Source: Atherix ibis (Eukaryota; Arthropoda; Insecta; Diptera; Athericidae). From it: a stretch of DNA of 64,000 nucleotides. Of the stretch, positions 11,061-24,500 are shown piece after piece. Positions within the stretch are counted from its first letter, which is position 1, and each line of letters starts with the position of its first letter. Below the pieces are notes generated by a model. The model saw nothing but the letters and a program-made list of their open reading frames with translations. It made no database searches and was not told the DNA's origin. Location: contig OY282607.1 of NCBI GenBank assembly GCA_958298945.1, forward strand, positions 92,015,270-92,079,269, read 5' to 3'. The position numbers and the translations under genes are program-made.

Positions 11061-12458
11061 TTTCTATTTCTGGTCAAAGAAAGTTCTTATACCAAAATAC
11101 ACCAATATTTCCATATATCAATAGATTATTTATAAAGTATATTCTAGCATACTTATAATGTACGTATAATTAGATTTTACCTTTACTGTTAGTAATATTA
11201 AAATTCTATGAAAACACCAGAATATAGTACTACAAAAACCACATAGCACTTGATAAAAGTTGAAGAAAATTATCTAAAAGTATCTATGAATTAATAAAAT
11301 TTGTAAATTTCGAAACTTTTTAGATACACTTTAATTTAATAAATACAAATTTTCAATGTAATTAATCATGTAAAATATAAACTTAAAATTGGCGACCATT
11401 TATAAAAGCTATCTATAAAATTTTCTTTCTAAAAATGAAATTAAATTAATAAATGCAAACGTCAAAATTTTAATCTATCTATCTACATAGGCATAAACAC
11501 GTACTACTTACTACTCTACACATATATTATCTAGATACGAGTAGAAAGTTATAAAACCTATTAAATAAATTTATTAATTTGTGTGCTTATCCAAGTAAAG
11601 AATCTTATGGAAACTCTTGTATTTCTTGAATACTCCTACGAACGTGGTATATTTTAAGCATAAATCAATTTTTTTCCTCATAATTTCTTCCATTCAGTTT
11701 TATTGATTTAGGATTTTAATTAATTTTAATAAAAGTTCTATTCAAATTTCTCCTCTAATAATAATGATAACATTCATGTTCTTGTTGCGCATTCTCTTAT
11801 TGGTATATAAATATTGAAATTTTATAAAAAAGGATGTCTTTCAGGACTTGATAAAATTAACAATAATAAACTGTATCTTAATAGAACCTATTAAAAAATG
11901 AATTTATCTAATTCTAGCATCTTAAAGTCTCCCCGAAAATAAAGTTGTTCGTTTATAGAAAGTAGCAACCATGTTGATTGAGAGTGTCAGTATTGTTGAC
12001 ACGAATTTCATTGTTGTTCGGTGTTGATTGAGACCGTCAATTTAGTTGACAAAAATTTCATTCTTGTTGATAACAAATTGTGACGTGAATCATTCTTTAA
12101 TATTTTTTGATAGTCACAATATTACCTGATTACCATTATTGGTAAATGTATTAAATTAATTTTTATAAAAAAAATATTTCTAAAGAAGGGTGATGGTAAA
12201 AAAAACCGTCTATTATATTATAGTCCATCGTTGTCAAAAACTTTTCACTTTTATATCAAAATGTTTTAAAAAAATATAAAACCTCTCAAATTAAAGTTTA
12301 ATAAATTTATTAAATAATAACATTTTCGAAATAAAATTTAATCAACTAAAGTGCTTATCAAAAAATTAAATAAATTTGAATGCTAATTTTTTTATTACAA
12401 TTTTTATTTCTATAATAAATATTATTAATTTATTGGAAATTTTTATATTAATTTTCAG
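11061..12458. other. AT-rich stretch upstream of the first visible ADAM exon
   Basis: No exon was recognised. A diverged 50-bp tandem pair lies at 11972-12071 (both begin TGTTGATTGAGA and contain AATTTCATT.TTGTT). The exon upstream of 12,459 must end in phase 1; none with such a donor stood out. Confidence 0.45.
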
Positions 12459-12571
12459 ATGATATTCTTCAAAATCATTATTTAACAGAAGAATTTTCAA
12501 ATCATGCAATTATTTATCCAAAAGTACATCATGGCAGGCATAAAGGTATTATGAGGACTACATTAGAAAGT
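12459..12571 (+). CDS. Meltrin: ADAM exon: start of prodomain
   Basis: Acceptor TTTTCAG and donor GTAAGT. The first two bases complete a codon split by the previous intron. It encodes 37 residues from DILQNHYLTEEF to GIMRTTLES, fitting the basic, His-rich beginning of ADAM prodomains. It is the most upstream exon I could place, so the gene's 5' end is missing or lies unrecognised in the preceding 12 kb. Confidence 0.75.
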
Positions 12572-15500
12572 GTAAGTATCAGAAAAATTAAATAAATTTT
12601 TTAATGATAAGAAAAATACTTACTCTTAATAGAAAATGGAGTTAAAAATAATGAACATTAAAAATAAAGATTTATCCAAATTGTGGTTTGAAAAGTAAAA
12701 TTAATTAACATACGAGGTCTGTTCAAAAAGTATCGCGAATTTTGAATTTCCGCGGGGTACGTATATTTGATTATCGATTTTTTGTGGCATTATGTTGGTA
12801 CTCATGTTTCTCATTTATGCCGGACAAGTTCGGACATTTTGAATGTTCAGTTAATTTTTGACAGCTGCTTTGCTTGCACGTGTTTTGGCTCGTGTTCGAT
12901 TTTTGCCCATTCCAAAAAATGGATCAAAGAATCTGTTTCGGGAACAAGAAAAAGCCAGATCTGAGGGAATATGGTGGCTGCGGCATTATTAGTTTGTTGT
13001 TTTGGACAAAAAATTCGCGCACAAGCAACGATGCGTGAGCAGGGCCGATATCATGGTTCAAAAGCTAATTTTTGTTCTTCCACAAATCCGCGCGTTTCTG
13101 GCGGATTGCTTCGCGCAACTTGCGCATAACTTGCAGGTAATATTCCTTATTAACCGTTCTACCCTGCGGCAAGAACTCATGATGCACCACGCCCCTTCAA
13201 TCGAAGGAAACTGTAAGCAAAACGTTCACATTCGACCGAACTTGGCGAGCATTTTTCGGTCTTGGCTCGTGCGGCAGGTTCCATTGGGATGATTGAGCTT
13301 TGGTTTCTACGTCATAACCATAAACCCATGATTCGTCACCAGTTATAACCCTCTGGAGCAAATTTGGGTCGTCACAGACAGAGTCGAACAGCTCCTTAGC
13401 AATGTTAATGCGATGCTGTTTTTGGTCGAAAATGGCAGGACTTAACAGTTTTGACTTAATTTGTGATGATATTTTTCGATAATTCGGGCTGTAATTTAGC
13501 CATTAATTGATGGATAGTGGTTTTTTATATGCTCAAAATTTTAAAAAAGTCCTACAAGAAAAAGTCCAGCGGCGTCAAATTGCACAATCTTGAACTACGA
13601 TTCACATTATCAAATCTCGAAATTACGAATCCTGGGAACTTTTCACGCAAGAAGGTCAAAATTTGTCGTATTATGCAGGCTGTTAAAGTCGCATGTTGTC
13701 AAGATTAAAATCTTCGATACAGCTCAGAATTGACGATAGCTGTCTCTCCTTATTCATTTCAGTCTGAATGTGTCATTGGCCAGTAGAAGGTACTGGCCAA
13801 AGACACGTTGCGACTAAAATGCACACCAAAAAATCACGTTTTGCGGATACAATGGATTTTTCACAGTAGGTTTGTGCATTTTCAGAGCCCCCTTAAATGT
13901 AACTTTTGCATATTGATGAAATGAACCTCATCACTGAAGAAATTTTTGTCTCTTAAAGCGCGAAACATAAATACGATAAAATCACCACTTTTTCAGAAAG
14001 TTTTTACAATTTTTTAAATTTTTTCAAATTATTTCAATATTCCGGTTGTCCGGAAAGTAATTTCGTTGTTTACCAATAGAGGACTTAATTGTATTTTTTC
14101 ACAACCAACTTCACACTTAAACCGCATAATCATATGTATTTTGTCAGCTGACATAGCAAGGCTTGCTTGTGAAAAAATTCAATTGATTCTGCACAGTAGT
14201 TTTGGTTGATACCCTTTTAAATATGGAAAGTGAAAAACAGCAATTTTTGGCATATTTTACGTTTTTTATATAGAAAAGATAAAAATGCTGTTCAAGCAAG
14301 AAAAAAATTATCCGATGTGTATGGAGAAGATGTCTTAAGTGGGCGCCAGTGCCAAAACTGGTTTGTAAAAATTTCGATCCGGCAATTTTGATCTCGAAGA
14401 TGCACCACGTTCTGGAAGGCCAGTTGAAGCTGCTGAAGACACAATAAAGGCATTACTTGATACAAACCGAATCATTTGAAACGGCTAGGTTTTACCTCAA
14501 AGCTCAACATATGGGTTCCTCATCTTCTTACGGGAAAAAATTGTGCCGTCGCATTGACGTTTGTGATTTACTTCTCAAACGCCAAGAAAATGATCCATTT
14601 TTGAAGCGTATTATCACTGGCGACGAGAAATGGGTTGTCTTCAACAATGTTAAGCGCAAAAGATCCAAGAGTAGAAAAGATGAACCGGCTCAAAAGTTAT
14701 GCTATCTGTTTGGTGGGATTACAAAAGGATTTAAAAAACGATCGATTCTGAAGTGCACTATCATCAGTTGAAAAAATTTAATGATTTACTTGAAGAAAAA
14801 AGGCCAGAATTGGTCATTACGAAAAGTATAGTGTTCCAACAGGATAATGCGAAACCACATACAAGTTTGACCACTCGGCAAAAGCTTTTAGAGCTTGGAT
14901 GGGATATACTACCACACCCACCATACTCACCTTCCGATTATCATTTGTTCCGGTCTTTACAAAATTTTTTAGACGGTAAAACGTTTAATTCAAATGAGGT
15001 GGTCAAAAATCACTTGTATCAGTTTTTTGCCAGCAAAAAACAAAAATTTTATGAGCGTAGAATCATGCTAATTCCAGAAAGATGGCAAAAGATATTGGAT
15101 CAGACTGGACAATATTTAATTGAATAAAAAAAGAAACGAAATTAATATAATTAATTTTTATAAAAAAAAAGAAACGAAATTACTTCCCGCACAACCCAAT
15201 ATAATAGTGACAGCTGTCAAATGTTAGGGCTGTACTTTCCGAACCATGAAATGGATAACCCTATAACTAATTTTTATACAATAATTCTCATCTATTAAAT
15301 ATGAGAAAAAGATAGTTATTTCATACAATTAATATAAGAAATATAATTTTAAATGAAGAAGAATTTTTATATAATTTATTTTTTATGTTAACTATAGGGA
15401 GTTATCATCCCCTTCCCCTACGTAAATTTATGCGCTTACAACTAATTCTGATTAATAAGTACCTACTAATCATTTATGAAGTTCAAATATTTTTTCTTTT

Positions 15501-18500
15501 TACTATATATAACTAAATATATGTTTTCCGTATAAAGTAACTTAAAAATGAATTTACCTATTAACATATTATCATGTTTAATATTCGCTGTAGACTATGT
15601 CCTATTATTCGAATTGATTAATATTCTTACAAACAAATTGAATGTGGTAAATATTTTTTTCTTCAAGAAATTTCTATTAAGAATATAAAAGGAGCATTAA
15701 AGAAGGTTAATTTGTCTTATATAAATGTCTATTTAATTGAAAAAATATCCATAGTAATTTATGACTGGACTTTGGAAAATTCTTTTTAACAATTCTTGTC
15801 TACTTTTGATCCTAAGCAATTTAGTATTTTCCGAATTAATTTATTTCCTTCTAATAAGTTTCCATTATGAATAAATGGTTTTTTTTTTGTTTTCTTACAG
15901 CATACTGGACTGCATGCAGATCAGCTGACATTATCGTATTTTCACGAAGGGAAAAATGTTGTTATCGATTTGAATCGCAACGACAACTTAATACCGGAAA
16001 ATCACTTTATACGATATCAAAGTGATAACGAGAGTATTGTACAAAATTTAACCAAGTCTGATATTGATCTCTGCCATTATCAAGTAAATATTTTCAAGTT
16101 TTTTTTTTTTAAATATATAAAAATAATTAAATTTTTTTCTTTTTTGTTTTCTTTTAAAAAAAAAGGGCACAATTCGTGGAAATATCAAATCACATGTGGC
16201 AGTATCAACATGCCATGGGATAAAAGGTATCGTTTTCGATCATGACGATACCTACTATATACATTCAGGGGAGAATGGACAATTACAAGATAGCCATTAC
16301 TTATTTAAGTAAGTATCAATTACAGAATATATTCATAATCATCGAAATATGCTCATTTATTTTAAAATAAAAAATTTATTTGGCAAAATTCTGCTGGCAG
16401 TATGGAAAATATTAATATTAATTCGTTGAAATTAAAAATTCAAGCATCCTAAATAAGTACAGATACGCAACAGCAAATTAAATGATATTTAAAATGATTT
16501 TCAACAAAAAAATTGTTATATTTCGAGTTGAAAATTAAATGAAAACCAATTTTAATATCATAAGTACTTTTTTGTTGTTGTTATATACAATTGTGCACAC
16601 GTAAATGAGTTGATGTGCTGGCATTCAAATGGGACGACTATAAATATTTATTAATACGAATAGTATGAGTAATTTCTGGTGAATTTCTCTCATACTAGTT
16701 TTATTTTATTTTCCATTAAATTCATTAAAAGTTGATGTGCTAAAGTATTAATTTCATTGAGAAATTATTTTTTATTTGATTTTTTTTTAGTCATAATATT
16801 GTCATAAACTTTGTCGTGGAAACTTTCATTACACGATTTTTGAGGAATTGCAAGCCAAAACAAATTTTATATATTTTCTACCTTACGAGGTTATTTTGAT
16901 AAGTCAGTGATAAATGAAACAGAGAATTAATTTATTCAATTGGAATTTCATTATTTTTTAACATAGTCTCCTGTTAGGGGCGATACACTTCATCCAACGA
17001 TATTCCAACTTCTTTATACCATCCGTGTAGTACGACTTATCAAACTCTGCAAAATAGTCCTGAATTGGTTGGCTACAACTTCAGAATTAACAGCAAATTT
17101 CTTCCCACCAAGCATTTTCATGTTTGGAAATAGAAAAGGCCATCGAATCCACTTTTTTCCAGATTATTAAAAAAATTCTAAATCTTGGTTGTTTTAATAA
17201 CTGTCAAAACTAAACTAATCAAAAGATATTAGCTTTGTTTCATGCTGAATGTGATAATTGAACTATCAGACTGCCCTCATAAGTGACTGTGTTGCCAAGA
17301 ATTCAATTCAAAATAATTTATTTGCTAAATAAAAAACTTATAAATATTTTGACACAAATCATAAAAATTTTGGACTTGTATTCTTTAGGGATAAGAAAAT
17401 TTGTTCAATATTTTATTAAATTTTTCATTTTTATATAATGTTTATTTTAGAATACCTGACCAAATATTGAAAAGTTTCAAAATCAGTTGTTTTCAAATTA
17501 AACATAACGAAAAATAATACTTTTATATTTTAAATTAAATCGAACAAATACACACTAGGACTATTAACAAAAATTGGCCTAAATACTAAAATTAGTACAT
17601 CTCTTCTTTTAGGCTCAAGGAAATTTAAATGGTCAAAGTAAATAGAGTTTCTTATATGGATTAGACTCTTGGTGGATGGCTGCTTTTATTTATATCGTTA
17701 TTTTGATATTTTCGTCGAAAAGTTATAAATCAATAGTCCCATGAGTCAGTCGCCCTTATTTTTTCCACTTGACTTAAAAGCGAAAATATGTAAATTGAGT
17801 GTCGATATCGATCAATATTGACTGCAACCTTAAACATTTTTCATACTTTTAGCTAGTTCTCCGAAGACTTCTCAATTGATATACTTTTCTTCTGGGCTTT
17901 ATGAATTTTTTTAAAAATATTCTGAACTTATGATACATTTGTGTATTTGTCGAAAGAAAGAAAATAAATTTTCCATATTTGGTTGTTTAAAATTATGATA
18001 AAATGGACCAAATTAATAAATAAAAATTTCCACTGAAATATTTTTAAAGGAAGTTTTTACTGAACATTTTTATCGAAAATTTGTACGAACATTTTTACTG
18101 AAAATTATTACCGAAAATTTTTATCGATTATTTTTACTGAACATTTTTACCGAAAATTTTTACTGAAAATTTTTACCGAATATTTTTAAACGAAATGTTA
18201 CCAAAATTTTTTACCGAAAAATTTTACTGAAAATTTTTACTGAAAAATTTTGCTGACAATTCTTTTTGAAAATTATTACTAAACATTTTCACCGAACCTT
18301 TTTACTGAAATTTTTTACTGAAAATTTTTACTGAAACTTTTACTGAAAATTGTTGCCAAAATTTTTTACTGAAAATTTTTATCAAAAGTTTTTACTGAAA
18401 ATTTTTAGCGAAAATTTTTACTGAAAATTTTTACCGAAAATTTTTACTGAAAATTGTTACCGAAAATTTTTACTGAGAATTTTTACCGAAAATTGTCATC

Positions 18501-21500
18501 AAATATTTTTATTGAACATTGTCATCAAAATATTTTACTTAAAATTGTCAAAAATTTTTACCAAAAGTTTTTATTGAAAATTTTTACCGAAAATTTCTAC
18601 CGAAAATTTTTAATGACAATTTTTATCGAAAGTTTTTATTGAAAATTTTTACTGAAAATTTTTACCGAACATTTTTATTCAAAATTTTGAATGAAAATAT
18701 TTGCTGCAAATTGTTAACAAAAATGTTCACTGAAAAGTATTATGAAAAATTTTTACTGAAAATAGTTGCCAACAAAGTTTATCAAAATTTTTTACTTAAA
18801 ATTGGCAAAAAATTTTATCGAAGGCTTTTATTGAAAATTTTTAATGAACATTTTTACCGAAAATTTTTACTGAAAAAAGTTACTGTAAAAATTTTGCTGA
18901 CAATACTTTTTGAAAATTATTACTAAACATTTTTACCGAACCTTTTTACTGAAATTTTTTACTGAAAATTTTTACTGACATTTTTTCTGAAACTTTTACT
19001 GAACATTTTTACTGAAAACTTTTATTCAAATGTTTTACTGCAAATTTTTCTTGCAAATTGTTAACAATAATTTTTATGAAAAATTTTTACTGAAAATTGT
19101 TGCCAAAATTTTTTATCAAAAGTTTTTACTGAAAATTTTTAGCGAAAATTTTTACTGAAAATTTTTAGCGAACATTTTTACTGAAAATTTTTACCGAAAA
19201 TTTTTACTGAGAATTTTTACCGAAAATTTTTACTGAAAATTATCATCGAAAATTTTCGGTAAGCAATTTTTACATCATTTAGTAAAAATTTTTACTGAAT
19301 ATTTTGAATGAAATTGTTAACTGAAAATTTTCGCTGAAACTTTGACTGAACATTTTTCCCAAAAAATTTTAGCGAATATTTTTATTCAAAATATTGAATT
19401 AAAATATTTCCTGCAAATTGTTAACAAAATTTTTGACTGAAAATTGTTGCCAACAAAGTTTATCAAAAGATTCTATTGAAAATTTTTACTGAAAATTTCT
19501 ACCGAAAATTTTTACCGAAAATTGTCATCAAATATTTTTATTGAAAATTGTCATCAAAATTGTTTACTTAAAATTGTCAAAAATTTTTATTGAAAATTAT
19601 TACTGAAAATTTCTTTCCCAAAATTTTACTGAGTATTTTGACCGAACATTTTTACTGAAAATTATCATCGAAAATTTTCGGTAAAAAATTTGTACATCAT
19701 TTAGTAAAAATTTTTACTGAATATTTTGACTGAAATTGTTAACTGAAAATTTTCGCTGAACATTTTTACCAAAAAGTTTTAGCGAACATTTTTATTCAAA
19801 ATATTGAATAAAAATATTTTCTGCAAATTGTTAACAAAATTTTTTACTGAAAATTGTTGTCAACAAAGTTTATCAAAATTTTTATCAAAAGTTTTTATTG
19901 AAAATTTTACCGAAAATTTTTAGTGAGAATTGTTACCGAAAATTTTTACTGAAAATTGTCATCAAAAATTTTTACTAAAAAAAATTTTTACTGAGAATTT
20001 TTACCGAACATTTTTATTGAAAATTTTTACTAAACATTTTTACCGAAAACTTTTATGAAAATTTTTACCGAATATTTTTAAACGAAATGTTTACCGAAAA
20101 ATTTTACTGAAAAAAGTTACTGGAAAAATTTTACTGACAATTCTTTTTGAAAATTATTACTGAACATTTTTACCGAACCTTTTTTTTTTACTAAAATTTT
20201 TGACTGAAAATTTTTACTGAAAATTTTTACTGAGAATTTTTACCTAACATTTTTACTGAGAATTTTTACCGAACATTTTTTTACTGAACATTTTTAAGTT
20301 TTATTTAAAAAATTTTCACACTATTTTATTAATTTTTTGCTTAAAATTTTTACCAGCAACGATTGTAATGAAACTAAATTTTTCACTTTAGATAAATAAT
20401 CTCAAAAAAAAAAAACAGTAGTGGCTTAAACAAAATATGTAAAGTTGTATGGGGCAATAATTTTCTGTGCTTTAAGGTCATTCGTGGAAATGACTTCTAG
20501 TCAAAGAGTGGTTAGAACAACCCGAAAAGCTTAAGGGAATTAATTTGATTTTAGATTCTTAGATCTAGATTTATAAAAAGTGGTCAAGTTATTGTGTTCA
20601 TAGAATTGAATTCACAAAAATGAGTACATAAATTGAAACCGAAGCTTTTTATTTATTCAGTTCGAGTAGTCGTACGTGGCTTTTATGTTCGTTTAGTGAT
20701 TCGAAAGCAGTGGAAATAGGATAGGAACACAACCAACAACAGAAAATCTTGCAGTGGGGAAGAGACCTAGAAGAAACGGAAGTTGGGAGGCTATCATCAG
20801 TAAAATCATCCTGTTGGCATATTTTACTTTATCATTTTCAAGTTCCTAGAACTAATATATTCCCTCTTGTGCTGATCTATTTCCAATATTTTGGAATTCA
20901 TTCCCAGTTGATTTTCTTGTTGTTGGCTGCTGTCTATTATTATTTATTCCGTTTGGTTTTTGCTTTTGAGTTTATTTATTTGAAAAATATCCATTGATAT
21001 TGGCTTTGATATTTGCTCACATAAACAAATATCGATTGAGTTAAAAAATGTAAAAATATTATTCGTTCATTTTTCCCTTCTTTAGAATATTATTGTACTT
21101 TTTGCCAATAAAGAGCGTATTCGGAAATGATGGAATAAAATAGAAAACAAATACGAGTACTATACTATGTGGTCTTATATTACGAGTATATTAAAAAATA
21201 AAATCTTTTACTCTGGTTAGATAGACAAATGTTTTCTATTTTGAACCAATAATCATAATCAAGTTTAGATATGATATCAAATATTGAGAAAAAAATTATA
21301 TATTTTTATGAATGTGGATAATTAACTTTGTTATTATTTTTATTATATTCTTCTCGGTTCACTTCTGCGGCGTCCGTTTAAAACCATACCAGGAATAGCG
21401 ATATGATTCGAAATGCAACATGCGGATACGATGGAATTGATAGCAATCATATTAGTGAACATTTTAATTTAGGTAAACAATCAGAATTCAATAGAATATT

Positions 21501-24500
21501 AAGGGTGAGTTTTAAACGATTTTATATTATTTTATTTAATTATTTTTATTTCGATATTCAAATTTAGTTAATTGATTTTTATTAAAAATTATGAATATGT
21601 GCATTAAATTTTGTAAATAATTCTATTATGAAAATAACTCAACTCGTTGCTATAATGACCTTTTAAAGAAAGTAACTTTACAGGTGTAGTCTGATAAGTC
21701 AGTGATAATTACAAGAAATGTAGCAGATATCAGCAATGTGATATGCTGATATCATCCGGTATTTATAAGAAGGGGTTGTTCAAAATTTTATAAACTTCTG
21801 TTTATTAATTTAGTTTTGGTAGCCATTGAAAGTAGACAAGCTTTGTGTTTTTTTTTGTCTATTTCGTGTGTTAATAAAACAAAACACTATTTTTGGCGAA
21901 ACTCCTCACCATCGTATGGAATGATTCAGAAGTGGTTTACTGAATTTCGTTGTGGTCGTTCGTGCACTAGTGACGTGTAGACAATATCTCACACGAAATT
22001 TTGGATACGAGAAAGCTATCGGCGAGATGGTTACCGCGTTTGCTAACATTTGACTAAAAACGTATTCGTGTAACGACTTCAATGAATGTACATTTTCAAA
22101 CCTAATTCAAATTAAGAAATGGCTTGGTGGACAAAAATTTTGCGTCTACTTCCGAAGTTCTAGCCGAAACTGAGGCCTATTTTGCAAAGTTTGACACACG
22201 AAGTGTATCCTTTAAAAATAGAAGACTATGTTGAAAAATAAATAAATTCCAATTGAATAAATTAATTCTTTGTTTCATTCATCACTGACTTATCAATCTG
22301 CTCTCGTAATATCTATAAATTTAGAATATTATTAATTATTCTTTTCGTTATCTAATTAATATTTATAATATTCTAATATATGTAAGGCAATTTTAAGATA
22401 ATATCGATAATACATATTTTAGCATAATTGCCTTAACCCTAAAACCTTCTAGCTATTAAAAAAAAAAGAAAATTGCATAATTTATTATAAGCAGTTTAGA
22501 TAAACAGAAATGTTTCTTTGGTGAAATATGATAATTTCGGATCGATATTTCTCCAAAAATAGCTTCAAATTATTCCTAAAGTCAATTTAATTTTCGTATA
22601 AAGTATTTGAAGAAAAAATTATATTCTAAAACACGTAAACTTTTTTCAGTTTAATTAATAATGTAGAATTTTTTATTAAATATTAATTGGTCTTTTTGAA
22701 ATATTGTTTGGTTTGTTTTTCTTTTAAATCGGAAATCCATATTTTATTTATTAATTTTCTTGCTTAAAATTTATATTTTTTACTTATGTCGCTAGTAGTA
22801 AAATTTTTATTTATCTATAAAGTTTTAATTAAATATTGTTTTATTTAATTAAAACTTTATAGATATAACAGATTGGAAACTTTTTTATAACAGATTGGAA
22901 ATTTCTGATTAACTTACTATATATTACTCAGATGTAGCTATTTTTAATCCGTTTTTCCTAGATTTTTTTTTCTTAATAAAGGGTTAACCATTTCGCAGTT
23001 CGGAAAGTACAGTCCTGTCATTTGACAGGTGTCAGTTATATATGTTATTCAAGATTTGCCATCTTACATTATGGGTTATTAAACTACTTATTTTAAAAAG
23101 TATATTTAGAAAAATGGTGGTTCTGTCATAATGAAGTTTCGTAATTTGTGGATACGTCAATTTTACATCTACGTGTATGGAGCTCTGGAAATCCACAAAT
23201 AAATGTGGATTTCCTGACTTTCATTTTGGTCTAAATGGGCCATTGGCTCGTATTTCTTAGAACATGAAGAAGAAGAGACCTTTCCGGTTAATTCTACGAT
23301 TTAAGGTCATATGATATCGATTTTATGTGGTCTAAACTTTACAATATGAGATATTTTGGCTTTCTTGCGTGAAAAAGTTCCTGAGACGCACAATTTCATA
23401 AATTTGGTCGTTAGATTTTTTTTCTTTTTAAACTACTCGAAAAATAACGTTTACGCAGATAATCCTCAAACTCTGGAATTACAACCAAAAATATATGTGA
23501 AAAGTCATTAAAAAATTATCTCAAAAGGATAGAATCCTGCAATAAATCTTATTGCGGTCATTTAAATAATATTTTATATAATACATTAATGGCAAAGTCC
23601 ATGCTTGACTTTTCGCAGCCCCAATTGGATATCCCATTATTTTTATGGCAGTTTTTTAAATGATTTTTCAACGAAATATTATTTTTAAAATTAAATTTAT
23701 TTTATTGTTAATTTTTTTTGATAGCTTTTGTCGATGTTGATTAGAGTTACTCTCGTTAAGTCGATACAAAACGGTTGAATCCTTGTCTAGAAAGACTGCA
23801 AACTTTATTAGTTAAAAACAACCCTTTCTGTCGCTTTGAATAGATAATAGTACTAGATAGATTACTAAGACTTCTATAGTCAAAAAAAAAAATCGAAAAA
23901 GAATTTCTACTATTAAAAAAAAAGGAATCCAAAATTGCTCCTTCTGCAGTTAAAATTTTTTTAAATTATTATTATTTAAACCATAAATTCAGTTTTAGCT
24001 TAAATTGTTATAAAATTCATGCTTTAATTTAAAAAAAAAACCATTTAAAAAGATAATAAAAATTCAATATTTAAATTTCCTTTTAAAGAGATAGTAGTGT
24101 AACTTTTCTGTAGAGAAAAAGAAACAAACAAACCAAGTCAAAAACGAGTTGAGTAACTTATCGAAAGAATTATTTCCAAGCAGGGAAAACTCTTTCCCTT
24201 ACAAAGAAAAGCAAAAAGTACAACTTGAAATCGATAAATTTTTATTGAAAATATTCTTCATTCGTAATTTTGCATAATATAGAATAAACGGGATGCCGCA
24301 TTGGGTGGTGATAACATTATACGGGGACCATATAATGCCAACAAGCATTCGTCGTTTGTGGAGCTTGTGATGGTAATCGACAACAAAGTGTATAAGGCGC
24401 TCGGTGAAAATTTGAAGAAAGTGCACAATCATTGCAAGGATATTGTGAATATTGTGAATGCGGTAAGTTGAAATTAGAAAATTGATTCCCATGAAATCCG

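Larger units (their letters stand above)
13440..15262 (-). mobile_element. Tc3-like family X copy, interrupted by M2
   Basis: A minus-strand X copy: decayed coding sequence at about 13,500-13,900 and the inner end to 14,037. It is interrupted by M2 and resumes at 15,202 with AATAGTGACAGCTG, ending in ATGGATAACCCTATAACTAA. The junction reads ...CAATA [M2] TAATAGTGAC, against the uninterrupted TATAATAGTGAC at 73-84. Confidence 0.7.
12572..15900 (+). other. ADAM intron packed with nested transposons
   Basis: The 3.3-kb intron holds an X terminus (12,668-12,710), a foldback M1 mariner (12,713-13,437), an inverted X copy (13,440-15,262) and an M2 mariner nested in it (14,040-15,199). 15,263-15,897 is plain AT-rich intron with a short T-rich tract before the acceptor. 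Confidence 0.75.
16309..21392 (+). other. ADAM intron with M3 remnant and minisatellite
   Basis: The 5.1-kb intron contains a mariner M3 remnant (16,869-17,282) and the 13-bp minisatellite (18,028-20,300). The remainder, including 20,440-21,350, shows no exon; a short open frame at 20,749-20,997 has no recognisable domain. Confidence 0.7.
21505..24282 (+). other. ADAM intron with M3 and X remnants and a hairpin
   Basis: The 2.8-kb intron contains an M3 copy (21,688-22,312), a perfect 23-bp hairpin (22,813-22,864) followed by a doubled ATAACAGATTGGAAA, and an X copy (22,979-23,635). 23,636-24,282 is AT-rich with no feature seen. Confidence 0.7.

Noticed and set aside
18454..18926. Open frames encoding repeated ENFYRKFLLK-like peptides
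   Set aside because: They are by-products of the 13-bp repeat, change frame every unit and lack any start context or splice signals.
20749..20997. 82-codon frame with hydrophobic segments in an ADAM intron
   Set aside because: Lies inside an intron, has no recognised domain and reflects T-rich DNA.
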